Below are positions 37,949 to 48,979 of a DNA stretch of 64,000 bases, piece after piece. The position numbers were made by a program, and so were the translations under genes. This stretch comes from Glomus cerebriforme. Lineage: Eukaryota; Glomeromycota; Glomeromycetes; Glomerales; Glomeraceae. Numbering within the stretch: the first letter of the stretch is position 1; each line of letters starts with the position of its first letter. The notes below the pieces were generated by a model. It was not told the DNA's origin and ran no database searches. It saw only the letters and a list, made by a program, of their open reading frames with translations. The stretch is taken from positions 57,802 through 121,801 of the forward strand of contig QKYT01000221.1 of assembly GCA_003550305.1 (NCBI GenBank). Reading direction: 5' to 3'.

Positions 37949-38569
37949 TTGATGAGGAAGAAGTTATTCTCATTACTATGGGGATCATTATTACCATTTC
38001 CTCTGCCAACAAATTTAAGGGTGTACTTTTTGCTTATTGATTATGGACTTATCCAACCTTACCATCGCAATTACCTTGAAAAGCTTGTGCCGGGTATTAA
38101 TATTGGTAATCTCTTGGATAATAATGCACGTACTATAGGTTTATTAATTCGAATACGAAAGATATATGAAGTGAATTTCAGTAGTTACTACAAGACATGG
38201 ACTTGGGAGTAGAGGCAGTGCAGTATGCCAGCCGGGAAAATTAGAGATAGGTGTAAATTCACATAATATGACGAACGTTAGGAAGTCTGGGGGAATGGCA
38301 TATGTAACCGAAGGAATTATGGGTCATTAAAGATAATGGTTTTTATTTATCATTAATTTACAATACAAACAGGTGCTCCAGGAGATTCCGTGATGATGAT
38401 GATCAACACTTCATGGTGGTATGAAGCCTATATGATACCCATCGAATTAATTAAACATCATCCTTATCAAATAGAAATTGAATTAATAAGAGATGCAACC
38501 TATCGACATCCTGCACTATTTAAGGCTGTGACAAGTACTACATATAATGCTGCTGCCAACATTTTTTAA
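37949..38569 (+). pseudogene. Possible broken gene in two exons, unknown function
   Basis: 37949-38212 reads 87 codons, including RNYLEKLVPGINIGNLLDNN, to a TAG. A one-base shift at that point continues as GSRGSAVCQPGKLEIGVNS and SGGMAYVTEGIMGH. After an acceptor (ATACAAACAG, ending 38372) a second block reads GAPGDSVMMMINTSWWYEAY, IELIKHHPYQIEIEL and ALFKAVTSTTYNA before TAA at 38567. The GxPGDS block recalls the GDSG of serine proteases but no His/Asp partners could be shown. Function open. Confidence 0.35.
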
Positions 38570-39330
38570 TTGTATTTTTTTTTTTGTTTTAAATGATAAA
38601 GATTATTTCATCTCGTTTTTATATGTTTATTAGCTTGGTAAACATTGAACAGAGTTAAATTTAAATACAGTACTAGGACTTGGCTTTGTCAAGGTGTATT
38701 CCAAAGCACCAATACTATTAACATTATTTTAATAATTATGGTGGCGCAGATGATTATATAATTTGTATTTTAGTATTACAAGTTGTATAGCAAAAAACAA
38801 TTCAATTTTTTTTTGGAAAATTGTAATGTGCACGTGATTTTAACTTGCATATTGGGCATACAATTGATTATAATTTAATGTACCTCATTTTTGGGATCAA
38901 TCCTAAATTTTTTACCAGATGACAAGCCCTATTTTTTTTAATGGATTTTAGTATTATTCTGCAGAACAAATATCATGGAAACAAGTCGAATAAAGTATCT
39001 AAAATTTTATCAGTATAATATTTAACAATTAATAATAATTATAACATAGTGGACTATTTTTCCATATTTCTGAATAGACTTTAGCAAAATCACCTTTCCT
39101 ATTTCTTTAATATCATTAAATCATTTAAGCCGGAATTACGAAAATTTATTGTTTTTGAAATAAAAAATTAAAAATAAAATATGTTTATAATGGCTTTTTA
39201 CTGTAATTAAGAAAGGAAAATTGTTGTGATTTGATCGATTGACCTAGTTTGATTGGATTCGTAAGGTGATTCCATATCAATATATGATTTTTATACAGCG
39301 AAATTTTACCTTTAATTAAATATTATGCAA
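38570..39330. other. Intergenic AT-rich stretch
   Basis: Short frames only; no repeat structure or RNA gene recognised. Confidence 0.35.
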
Positions 39331-39517
39331 TTATATCTCTTCCATAAACCACTTTATAAGCTTGGCATTCCTGGCCTCAAGCTCAGCTTTCTCAGCTTCA
39401 ACCTCAGTAAACTTCTAAGTTCGGGAATTTCAGCATTCTCTTTCCTAAGCTTGGCAACCTCAGGTAAGAGCTTATCATTTATTCTTTTAATGAATCAATG
39501 GATTGAGTGTTTGACAT
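39331..39517 (-). pseudogene. Coiled-coil protein fragment (MSNTQSIDSLKE-type)
   Basis: Minus strand, ATG at 39515-39517: MSNTQSIDSLKE, then a stop and frameshift, then LPEVAKLRKENAEIPELR, a second shift, and VEAEKAELEARNAKLIKW ending MEEI-stop at 39331. This start and the repeating EAEKAELEARNAKL pattern are recalled from an expanded coiled-coil family of Rhizophagus of unknown function. Two frameshifts within about 60 codons mark it as dead. The plus-strand 86-codon frame here is its shadow. Confidence 0.55.
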
Positions 39518-39674
39518 TTTTTTATACAAGATGCAGATTCATTCAAAATTTCAAATTAGTACATAAAAAAATTACGTGTGCGTGAATAATTGTTCATGCT
39601 AATCACTTTTGCCAAGAAAAATAAATTTTTTATTAATACAGCGATAAAAATAAATTATATGAATCGGAACTTGC

Positions 39675-39903
39675 CTGTAATACATGACGAAGTTTCTACA
39701 GTATAATCTATACTATGACTGCAGTTTACATGACGTTTCTTAGTTGTGGGTTCATCACTACCTACTACTCTATCCTTTAATAATTCTACGATCACTTCTA
39801 AACCTTCTTCACGTTCTTACGCAATTCTGTAATCTGTATCATCCTCAAGAGCATCTTCTGTTAGTGAAATTTCTCTACTTGTACTATAGAAGCTTTCGGT
39901 GCT
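39675..39903 (-). pseudogene. Acidic protein fragment, one exon, decayed
   Basis: Minus-strand frame from 39903: STESFYSTSREISLTEDALE, DDTDYRIA-stop-EREEGLE, VIVELLKDRVVGSDEPTTKK, ending HSIDYTVETSSCIT followed by GCAAGT, a GC-type donor or a mutated GTAAGT. One TAA, explicable as CAA to TAA. It may belong with the coiled-coil fragment downstream. Function unknown. Confidence 0.45.
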
Positions 39904-40914
39904 GTGAAGAATGAAGTACCAGTCAGTTCCAGTACTTACTATACTATAGACATAATCATAATCAGATCAAACATCTCGTCAGCTTTTTACTTTTTCTTAA
40001 ACATGTTTAAGTTTATCTGGAGGAACAAAAGTTAGCAATATTGAATGATTAACTGTAATGAAAAAAAAATGCTGATACCTATATCACACACACTCCAATT
40101 AGTAAAAATAGTAAAGTCGTACAAAATATATCTTTTAATACACCAGACACATATATAACTTCAGACTGACACAAATAATAAATCTACTACAAAGTCATAT
40201 AGCACAAAGATGATAATTGTATTATTTATTTAAGCATATTACAATAAGTTTTCCTACAATTAATTGTACCTAATAATGAAAGAAATAATAAATTTGACGA
40301 GAAAAAATTAGATTATTTTTTACGACTTTTTGATGAATAATTTAGTTATTCCTTATTCTACATTTACTGCTACTTTATTAAATGGATCAATTCTGCTCAA
40401 AAATAAAATAAAATAAAATAATATATTAACTAAGAAAAAGTATATAATAAGATACATATAATTTTTATTATATCTTGGTACTCGCTGCCACTTGTAGAGT
40501 AAATACCATCTGGAGTATACAAAAATATACATGTATAACCAATTTATTTATTTTATATATATAAAAGTATACAATAGTATATGTATTATTTTTTTTTCTA
40601 ATTTAATAAAGATTAGAAAGATTAGAAATAGAAAACCACAGAACTTAAATATATATATATACACATATTCTTTCAATATAAATAGACTAATTTTATATAT
40701 ATAAATAAAAAAAACAAATGAAAGACAAAAAGACTTTAAAGAAAAGCTTGCATAATTTTATAATAAAATTTAGAAATCCAAATAAAATTCAAGTAGTATC
40801 ATTATTTTCTTCGTCATGATTATCAATCAAGATAGGAGTTGAAGGCCCTGTTGAAGAAGAAAGGAGCTGATATTATTTAAAGAGAATATTATAAAGTTGA
40901 AACATGAGTGATAA
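39904..40914. other. Intergenic stretch, 3' side of the bZIP gene
   Basis: AT-rich with ATAT microsatellite runs near 40550-40700. No supported gene. Confidence 0.35.
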
Positions 40915-41309
40915 TTATAAATATGGAACATGAAACATGCCATAACTAATAACAGAGGGGACGCCAATATTCTGCCCTTCAATTTGACATACAGGCGTGT
41001 TACATTTATCATTATGATTTCTTTGAGCTTTAGCGAGCCTGCGCTCGAGCAAAACTAATTTTTCTCGCAACATTTTAATATTTTTTTGAGTATCTGCATA
41101 TAATAATTCAAAATTTTCGGCTTTAGTTTCCAAAGAGCGCACATAATCTTCACGTCTTTTACGGAAAGCTCTTTGTCTCTTCAAATTTTCAATGTGTTTT
41201 TGCTGTAATTTTGAAAAAATTCACATTTTGCAAATGTAATAAATTTAAAATATCAAAAGAAAAAAATATTTGTATCATAAAGTTTGATATGACTTACACT
41301 AGAAGGCAT
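40915..41309 (-). CDS. Small bZIP transcription factor, AP-1/Yap-like
   Basis: Main exon 40915-41202 joins by a GT-AG intron (41203-41297) to an exon whose first in-frame ATG is 41307-41309, giving 99 residues. The basic region is KRQRAFRKRREDYVRSLE, close to the QRAFRxRKE signature of fungal Yap/Pap1 factors, followed by a heptad zipper (LLYADTQKNIKMLREKLVLL). It should bind DNA as a dimer in the nucleus. The frame stays open upstream of that ATG through 41380 and a 16-base microexon (41450-41465, flanked by TTGCAG and GTAAGT), reading QVITCQPSLTSFSTENLSHS. The true N-terminus may therefore lie further upstream. The protein ends soon after the zipper with no Cys-rich domain, so it is short for the family. 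Confidence 0.7.
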
Positions 41310-41582
41310 AATTGGGAATGGTTTAAGTTTATGATTAGAATGCGAGAGATTTTCGGTTGAAAAAGATGTCAACGATGGTTCTATAACAAGAAGGTTTAAT
41401 AATGTGTTATTCAAAACTTTAAAGGGATTTTTTTAAAGTTTATACTTACGACATGTAATGACTTGCTGCAAGTTTGTTATTTCTTTTAAACTTAATTAAT
41501 TAATTTATTAATTAACTAATTAATTTGTTAAAAATATTTCATTTAAATTTATTTTAAAAAAATAATTAAAATAAAACATGAC

Positions 41583-41801
41583 TTACATAGTTGGACCATT
41601 TTCCTTTTTTTCATCATATAAATCATATGTAGGAATTATGGGAGTATTTTTGAAAAATTGTTCACCAATTTTCCAACCTTTTGAATCTTTCAAATATGGT
41701 TTTGCAACAATAACATTATACACATATTTTATTATTAATAAATATATCACGAAAAACAATAAAGCAATGGATAATACTGTTAATGAATTTAATTCCATCA
41801 T
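41583..41801 (-). CDS. Small single-pass membrane protein, 72 aa, unknown
   Basis: ATG-ATG start at 41801. Residues 8-25 form one membrane helix (LTVLSIALLFFVIYLLII), followed by a basic/polar tail with YLKDSKGWKIGEQFF and PTYDLYDEKKENG. The stop codon overlaps a perfect splice donor (ATGTAAGTC), and the bZIP microexon lies 117 bases downstream on the same strand, so the last codon could be spliced off in some transcripts. Splicing in the present frame reaches a stop soon after. Composition is like a real protein; no family recognised. Confidence 0.5.
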   Translation of the reverse strand: MMELNSLTVLSIALLFFVIYLLIIKYVYNVIVAKPYLKDSKGWKIGEQFFKNTPIIPTYDLYDEKKENGPTM

Positions 41802-42090
41802 TAAAAGTCTTATAATTAAATATAATGATTGATGGGAATATTTATAATTTTAGATTTAATTGATTCGATGAGTATTCTAAAGTTTTTTTTGGCTTATGTT
41901 ATTGATATTGTAAGCATGTGCGCTTCACATGACTTAATCATGAAAATGGATGATCAACGTTAAGCCATTGACCACGTGGTCATGGTGCTCAAATCATAAT
42001 TCATGAATTGAGATTTTATTGCGCTATAAATTTTTTTTTATTATTATTTTCGCGAATAACTTTGCTTTTTCCCCTCACATTTTTTTAATA

Positions 42091-42228
42091 ATGGAAATAA
42101 AGAATAATAAAAATGAGATCATCAAGGGTGAATTTGATTTGATCACCATATTACTAAACGCCTCATTATTATCCGCCGTCGTACAAACTGAACACGTGAA
42201 GATATTATTGGAAGGGAGAAAAAATTGA
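42091..42228 (+). CDS. Possible 45-aa small protein
   Basis: ATG at 42091 reads MEIKNNKNEIIKGEFDLITI, then LLNASLLSAVVQTEHVKILL, to TGA. The sequence is less AT-rich than its flanks and looks amphipathic. It starts about 290 bases from the membrane-protein ATG, which is divergent. Weak evidence; could be chance. Confidence 0.25.
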   Translation: MEIKNNKNEIIKGEFDLITILLNASLLSAVVQTEHVKILLEGRKN

Positions 42229-42795
42229 AAAGTATTAAAGGGTCAAAAGGGTCAAATTAAATGTAATTTGAACATCAATTTCATCATATATAAACATAAA
42301 CTTTACGGTTCAAACCAATTTTACAATTTTATTCTTGATTTTTTTGACATTAGACTCCGTTTTACATAATATCTTATCATAGTTATATTCTTTACAAAAA
42401 AACTTGAATAAATAATAATAACTTTTTGGTTAGGCGAACCTTAAATATGGATTATCCAATCATTTCATGTGATTCTCAATTCTAATTCACGAGTATTAGT
42501 TTCAAGTAATATTTCTATGATTAGAATTTTGTTTCCATTTGTCTTTTTCAATTAACATGTTTATTATTAAAAAAATTCTGAAATGTTTTGTTTTTTATAC
42601 AATAAAATGTGAAAAATTTGTTTTAACCATAAAAATTTTTTTTTTTTGTAATAAGTTTGTCCAAAGTTAAAACTAGAGAAATATCCATAAAAAAAATGAT
42701 CAGAAAATTTTTTTTCGATCATCAATATGATCTTCAATCATACGACTTAGTATCCCGACTCCCGAGTATCATATGTTTGAATTTTAAATTTTATA

Positions 42796-44005
42796 TATTG
42801 TTATAATCCATATTAGGATTTAAATAAAATAAGGTAATTTCAAAATTATCGCTAATTCTGGTAAAAAAGATTGGTTGAATTTACATTTTGTATTACCATA
42901 ATCCATATTAGGGTTTTAATAAAAAAAAAAAAGGTAATTTCGAAATTATCGTTAATAAAAATTGCTTGAATTTACATTTTGTATTGCCATGATCCATATT
43001 AGGATTTAAATAAAGGAGGCAATCGTTAATTCTGGTAAAAAAAGATTGGTTGAATTTACCGTTTTGTATTACCATGATCCATTTTAGGGTTTAAATAAAA
43101 TAATGTAATTTCGAAATCATCGTTAATTCTCGTGAAAAAAGTTTGTTGAATTTACATTTTATATTACCATTATCCATATTAGGATTTAAATAACAAAAGG
43201 TAATTAATCATGATTAATAGAATTTACATCTGTTTTTACCATAATCCGTATTAGGGTTTTAATAAAAAAAGGTACCGGCCATAGTACCCTGGGTATCTTA
43301 CAAATTTTGGGGGTTAAGCCTGTACCCAGGGATATATTACATGGGTGGATACTAATGTACATGTGTTTTTTTCGAAATTTTCCAAGTATCCGGTTACTTT
43401 AAAAACCGGGAAATTTTTTTGAGGGAGTACTTACTATAAATGGGCCGTGATATACTGTAATATCAAATTCTGGTGTAATATATTTCACTACTTAATGCCT
43501 AATTGTTAGGAACAAATTACGCGAAATTTGTAGGATATGCTTACTGATATACGGTACCTTTTTTTTTTTTATTAAAAACCCTAATACGGATTATGGTAAA
43601 CAAAATGTAAATTTTATTAACCATGATTGATTACCTTTTGTTATTTAAATCCTAATATAGATTATGTATAATGTAAATAGTTCAACAAACTTTTTTCACG
43701 AGATAGAATTAACGATAATTTCGAAATTACTTTATTTTATTTAAACCCTAATTTGAATTACGGTAATACAAAATGTAAATTCAACCAATCTTTTTCACCG
43801 GGATTAACCCTAATATGGATTTCTATAATACAAAATGTAAATTCAACTTTTCACCGGAATTAACGATATAAATTTCGAAATTGCCTTATTTTATTTAAAA
43901 CCTAATATGGATCATGGTAATACAAAATTGTTTAAAATTCAAACGAATTATCTTTGAAATTACTCTCTTTTTATTTAAATCCTAATACGGATGCTAATAT
44001 TACCC
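42796..44005. mobile_element. Foldback-like element: long inverted arms built of about 95-bp repeats
   Basis: 42796-43275 holds about six direct copies of a unit with ACCATAATCCATATTAGGGT, AAATAAGGTAATTTCGAAAT and TATCGTTAATTCTGGTAAAA. 43553-44005 holds the same units inverted and in mirror order, starting and ending with matched GGTACC words (43271-43276 and 43554-43559). The loop of about 280 bases is different and contains GTACCCAGGGATATATTACA. Long terminal repeats made of sub-repeats around a unique loop are the hallmark of foldback transposons. No coding frame. Further copies of the unit lie at 44480-44650 and 55490-55590. Confidence 0.65.
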
Positions 44006-44047
44006 TTTTGACCCTCTTTTTTTGATCAGCTTATTGCATAATATATA

Positions 44048-44436
44048 AAAAAAGGTCATTTTTGCAATAGGATTATGGTATTAAATACAAAATGTAATTA
44101 GTTTTATTAATGATGATTTGAAATCAATTTTATATTAAAATAACATTACACCGGTGTAATGTCGAATTGGTTGTAATATGCTATTTCATTTCGGCAATCT
44201 GAATCTAATTTACCCATGTATAATCCGAGGATACATTACGAGGGTGGATACTACATGTGATTTTTAAATACCCGGGATATTTGAAAATTTGTAAATTACC
44301 CAGGAATTTTACAAATTTAAGTTAAAATCGAAATTTTCCATTCAAAGTATCCGCGGTAAATTCGAAACCATCATTAATAAAATTACATTTTATATTTAAT
44401 ACCATAATCACTATTGCAAAAATAACCTTTTTGATC
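44048..44436. mobile_element. Second palindromic element related to the foldback element
   Basis: Left arm from 44048 (AAAAAAGGTCATTTTTGCAA, GGATTATGGTATTAAATAC, AAAATGTAAT) pairs over about 75 bases with the reverse complement of 44350-44436. The loop has GGTGGATACTACATGTG, close to the loop of the neighbouring element (GGTGGATACTAATGTACATG), so the two share an origin. The unit of the larger element resumes at 44480-44650. Confidence 0.6.
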
Positions 44437-44660
44437 TGTACGACTTTGGTCAAAAAAAAAAAAGTGTGTTAAAAACGATCGGTTGAATTTTATACATTTT
44501 TACAATATTACCATGATCTATATTAGGGTTTACATAAAATAAGGCAATTTCGAAATTTAATATCGTTAATTCCGGTTGTATTACCATGATCGTATTTGGA
44601 TTTAAATAAAATAAGGCAATGAAATTATCATTAATTCTGGTGAAAAATCAAATTATTTAA

Positions 44661-45972
44661 TAATAGCTAAAAATCAAAATAGAGTAATCACAATGGTATA
44701 TTTAATAATATAATAAATTTTCTGGATTTTTAGAACTCATCTATGCTAATATAAATCTGGTAGGAACAGTTTATTTTGAATATACAGTCATTTTTCGTGA
44801 GCGCTGATTATTTCTTTCGAAGATAACGGAACTCTTTTTTCTGGTCGTGGAACTCCATAAAGTGTTAGTGTTATACTTCGGGTGGCTTAAATTACCGATT
44901 GTACACGACAAGTTGGCGTCAACGATTGTTTGTCAATGACAGACGTAATAGTATTTTACTTGGAATAAAATTTTATTTATATACTTCAACTTTGTTTAAC
45001 AAAAAATTAGTTCTAATTAAAAAAAGAAAGAAATTATAAATCTCTTTAGTTACATAAGGCCATTAATATCTAAAATAGTGACTTAATAATAATGTCGGCA
45101 TACCGTAATTCATTCCAAGTCATCATTATCATATTTGATATACTGTATTAGTATTTGATCCCAAAATTATATATATATATATTAAGCCACATATAGATGA
45201 AATAATTTTACTTTCAAAAAAAATCTTTTCTTGAAAATGACAGGAAGAAAATTATTAATAAATAATTCAAAGTATAATGATATAGAAAATTTTATGTAAG
45301 GATGGAAAGAAATTATATGGTTGAAGAGCAATTTCGGGCAGCAAAATCAAAGACTATTTATAAATAAATGGGATAACGGAAAGAAACAGGACTTAAATAT
45401 CTTTTATTTTGTACACATGAAAAGAAAACTATTTACAATCCTGGAATATGAAATATTAAATATTAGGAATTTATACCAACGAAAACAATATTTAAGTGTT
45501 TATTGATATATAAAAATGGAATACATCATCTATTTAATTTGGAATAAGCAAGCATATAAGTCAAACTTTATTATTGGGAATAGTGTATGTTCGTGATATA
45601 ATCTAATTCAAATTCGTAAATATAATTGTTCTATGGCGCGATATCTCTAAATTTCATAATTTAAATAATGAAAGAAATTTTCATTTATTTATATTGTGTA
45701 TTACTACAACATTTCCGTTTGTCAAAATATTTCAAAATCATAAAATATTTGTGCGCACATTTGTTGTAAATCTGTATCATAAATAGTAATTACTTAAAGC
45801 AATTTTAAAAAACTGGTGGAAACGCAAATATGAAAAAAAGTTTTAATAATTATGTTCGATGAATTAAATTAATTTTTGCCAAAAAATAGCTTTTTCAATC
45901 AAATACAGTATATTATCGATCGCTTTTAAGACGATAATAACCAATCATGATAGACCATATTTTTATATAAAA
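44661..45972. other. Intergenic AT-rich stretch
   Basis: No supported gene. A 61-codon frame at 45321-45506 has no recognisable features. An (AT) run lies at 45168-45182. Confidence 0.35.
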
Positions 45973-46395
45973 TTGTCACCTGGAAATTTTTCTATTCGAT
46001 ACTTTTTAATCTTTAACATTTTAACGCAAACAAATTTACATCATGTATTTTCTACATTCGCAAAAATCATTTTTGTTATTTCTCTTTGTTTATTGACATT
46101 AAATATTGACAAACACCAACATTGCCATAATACCGTGACCATAACCAAAACCAAGTCCAAATGTTATAATACTGTAACGAGGAATTGTACTAAAACCAAG
46201 ACTAAACCTGTATTCATTACTATTCCAACCACAATTACTACAACTACAATTAAAGCCACGATTAAAACTGATACAATCACATCTCCCACGACTACAACTA
46301 CAACTACAACTGTAATTACAACCACGACTACAACAACTACAACTTCATGTGTTCCTAGTGGTGGACCTTGTAATATGCCATCTAGTGGTAGTTAA
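45973..46395 (+). CDS. Thr-rich secreted-protein-like gene with Cys motif, probably frameshifted
   Basis: The open frame ends in a Thr-rich stalk (TTTTTTTTVITTTTTTTTT) and CVPSGGPCNMPSSGS. Before the stalk are KTKSKCYNTVTRNCTKTKT repeats and a hydrophobic stretch (IIFVISLCLLTL) suited to a signal peptide. The frame has no ATG at a sensible place. An ATG at 46043 in the next frame reads MYFLHSQKSFLLFLFVY, a typical signal-peptide start, but stops near 46096, so a one-base frameshift at about 46080-46095 seems to have broken the gene. The C-terminus ends right after the CxxxGGPCN motif, where related small Cys-rich proteins would continue. Thr-rich stalk and signal suggest a wall-associated or secreted protein; its role is unknown. 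Confidence 0.5.
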   Translation: MSPGNFSIRYFLIFNILTQTNLHHVFSTFAKIIFVISLCLLTLNIDKHQHCHNTVTITKTKSKCYNTVTRNCTKTKTKPVFITIPTTITTTTIKATIKTDTITSPTTTTTTTTVITTTTTTTTTSCVPSGGPCNMPSSGS

Positions 46396-46810
46396 TTATT
46401 TTCTGATAACAACTTGTTTTTATTATTAAATGTTATTTGATAGAATATTATAATAAAATTATTTTAATTTCTATAAATTTTTTTTAATTCAATTACTACG
46501 ATTTATATTATTAAGAATAAAATTTAACCATAATTAGGACTCGTTTTTGTGTGAATTGAAGTTTTTAATAACTGATATAGAATTGAGATCTAATGTTACA
46601 ATGGCTAAGTACCATTGTTCACATCAAAATACTTTAAGGTACAGTAAACTAGAATTGATGAAATTATCAAATCATATATAACCGACATACAAAAATCCGG
46701 CTACCGAACGTCATAATTTCTGGCCTCTTTTTTTTTTAGGTTGAACAGGGTATTAATAAATTGCGCCACACAAACGAAAATACAAAAAAAATTTCATATA
46801 CATTAGTATT

Positions 46811-46891
46811 ATTTATTTCATGGGGGTAGGAATATTATGGTTTTTTTCCCGAAGGGAAAAAACCCATGATGTTCCCCCCCATGAAATAAAT
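46811..46891. repeat. Strong 81-base hairpin
   Basis: ATTTATTTCATGGGGGTAGG pairs with the right-hand CCCCCCCATGAAATAAAT, and GGTTTTTTTCCC pairs with GGGAAAAAACC around a GAA loop. It lies just before the MITE at 46895. No terminator role is expected in a fungus; it may be a small palindromic element. Confidence 0.7.
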
Positions 46892-46894
46892 GGG

Positions 46895-47142
46895 TAATCC
46901 CCCGGAGCGTGTCACTCATTAAATAACATGTGACTTTACATGATTAACTATTTTAAACTTTTTTTTCATTATTTTTCTACAAATTATTAAGTTATTAAAA
47001 TAGTTATTATAAAATTAGTGATTTCCCNGCNGTNTATATGAGACTGAGGAATAAGTGAATGAAAATTCCCGGTTAGCTGATCACATGCAAAAAATTAGAC
47101 TGAAGACAATCATGAGTGACACTTAGTGCGACAGGGGATTAT
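46895..47142. mobile_element. MITE-like element with TAATCCCC/GTGTCACTCAT ends
   Basis: Left end TAATCCCCCGGAGCGTGTCA, CTCATT. Right end in reverse complement: TAATCCCCTGTCGCACTAAG, TGTCACTCATG. The pair matches over about 27 bases with one small gap. TA-rich flanks make the target duplication unclear. The interior has N bases (47027-47034) and no frame. Confidence 0.5.
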
Positions 47143-47423
47143 ATATATTATTTAATTGTAAATTAGAGGTTATTTAGTATTACAATTGCTCCCTAAAAAT
47201 AATTCCAGAGAATATATGCCAGAATTTTTCTAGACATTATTGTTGTTCTGGGGACATTTCTGTTAATATTTATATTTATTACTTAAATTAGAACATGCTT
47301 CATCTAATTATATTTTAAAAATTCACATACTGTAAGTCATAACTCGATTTAAGTTTTTTTCAAATATTCATTACTAGTTTGCTTGTTAATATATTGCTCT
47401 ATTGTTCAAAACTCAAAAGTATA

Positions 47424-47672
47424 TCACAAACAATGAAGGCCACAACAATTATATGTCCAAAAAATCAAACTCAGCAAGATAATTAGAAGGAAATCTCTAA
47501 AGCTTTGTCTGGATTGCAAAAAAACAAATGATTGTGTTAAGCTACGTTCTAATAAATAAACAGAATGGAAGAAATTATCACATCCATCCAAAGGCATATT
47601 CCAAAAGCCCTGGTCGAATTTAGACTTATTATAAATTATATAAAAAGGTATCTGCCCAGTTAATGAATCCAT
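47424..47672 (-). CDS. Hypothetical 82-aa frame, unsupported function
   Basis: The minus-strand frame starts MDSLTGQIPFYIIYNKSKFD and contains LDGCDNFFHSVYLLERSL and SRQSFRDFLLIILL. Composition is protein-like for the local AT content, so it may be an exon or remnant. No family recognised. Confidence 0.3.
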   Translation of the reverse strand: MDSLTGQIPFYIIYNKSKFDQGFWNMPLDGCDNFFHSVYLLERSLTQSFVFLQSRQSFRDFLLIILLSLIFWTYNCCGLHCL

Positions 47673-47929
47673 TTATCCACTTTGTGCAAATAAAAAAATG
47701 AAAAACAGTGAAACATTCAAACTTACCATAATTTACATCATCGATATAAGCAAAAAATTGAATGAACTCGTATATTCTGTAAAACAATAATAAGGTATGT
47801 TGATTTTATTGCTCAGCTAGTTTTTCTAAACATGTCATCACAATGTTAATCAATTTTCCCTCCTCTATAGATGTTCCAGGACATTTTTTCTTATAGATAG
47901 AAAATCACGCGTATAATAGGCGCAGTATC

Positions 47930-48225
47930 ATGTTATCTAATCGACTCCACGTGCACTATCAGCACAGTATGATAAGCATCTTCACGTGCCGAATCCTGCA
48001 CAATATCGTACTAATTATAATAAATGTAAAACGAGACAGACTGGAATGTTCTGAAAATGAATCGTAGTGGTAAGTGCTTATTTTTTTCCATCTCATTTGC
48101 TAATCTCCCGAATTTATGCTGTAGATTTGAAATCTATGTGTGGGAGATATGGGTGGGATAATTTAATTCGAAAATCTAGTGTAGAAAGGCTGAGAATCTC
48201 GTAGTTAGCTATAGTGATAGAAACA
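47930..48225 (+). pseudogene. Inverted fragment homologous to the 5' part of the 49-52 kb gene
   Basis: Plus-strand reading gives ISIFTCRILHNIV, a GTAAGT donor, an intron ending TTATGCTGTAG, then WDNLIRKSSVE. The minus-strand gene at 51500-51934 gives ISIFTCRILRSIV, a matching donor and a GCTGTAG acceptor, then WGNLFRKSSVEKEYWC. Exons and intron edges therefore correspond, in opposite orientation, about 3.3 kb apart. The fragment has stops and indels. Confidence 0.65.
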
Positions 48226-48979
48226 ATCAGTTATAGATGTTTTCAATAAAAGTAAGGATATTGTTAATCATACATAATCTGCATGTAAATTATAACGCGT
48301 ATTCAATAATGAATAGTTTTATACTAGTTTTATAAAAAAAAAGCTATACATTGATGGATATAGTGCAACCAGAAACTTATTTTATTAATTCATTATTATA
48401 CATAATATAGCAATAGAAATAAAGAAAACTTTATTTATTAATTTATTATTATATGTAATATAGCGATATAAATTAGTGATTCGGGCGAAAGTGGTTTAGG
48501 AAAGTTTGGGTTTGAGGCGAAACTAATTTAGGAGGGTTTAGGTTATATAAACCAATTCTTTCATATTAGCGTACACTTAGCTGAAGTTCATTTTAAGGCT
48601 GTTGCATTTCTAAAGAGTAGTTTCACAAGCGGTTGTTAGAAGTTGATACACATCAATAAACACTGAACAGTTGACAGACAACACACGAAATAAGTAGCTT
48701 CGTTTATCCTCAGTTAAGCCAACGAGTCCAGCAAAGATTAAAAGACTACACCCTTACGAATATAACTTAACAATAAAATTATATTTTTCGGAATGATTCG
48801 CATCCCTTATCAGTGCTGATTTAGACTTACCCTCTGAACGAACTGAATCGCTCTCAGACTAAGACGCACCACCCACACCAACTTTGGGCATGATATCATA
48901 AAATTGTGCGAGAACTTATTTCCCATGCTATACTGCCAACTGTATAAATTTGTTGCACATACATACCTCTTAATTTTCA
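48226..48979. other. Intergenic stretch with a short tandem duplication
   Basis: A segment of about 40 bases around TTTATTAATTCATTATTATA occurs twice in tandem (about 48380-48420 and 48432-48473). 48480-48860 is less AT-rich but has no frame; an LTR-like origin is possible but unproven. Confidence 0.35.

Noticed and set aside
42800..44000. CCCTAA/TTAGGG words suggesting telomeric repeats
   Set aside because: They occur once per 95-base unit within a larger repeat and never in tandem, so this is not telomere sequence.
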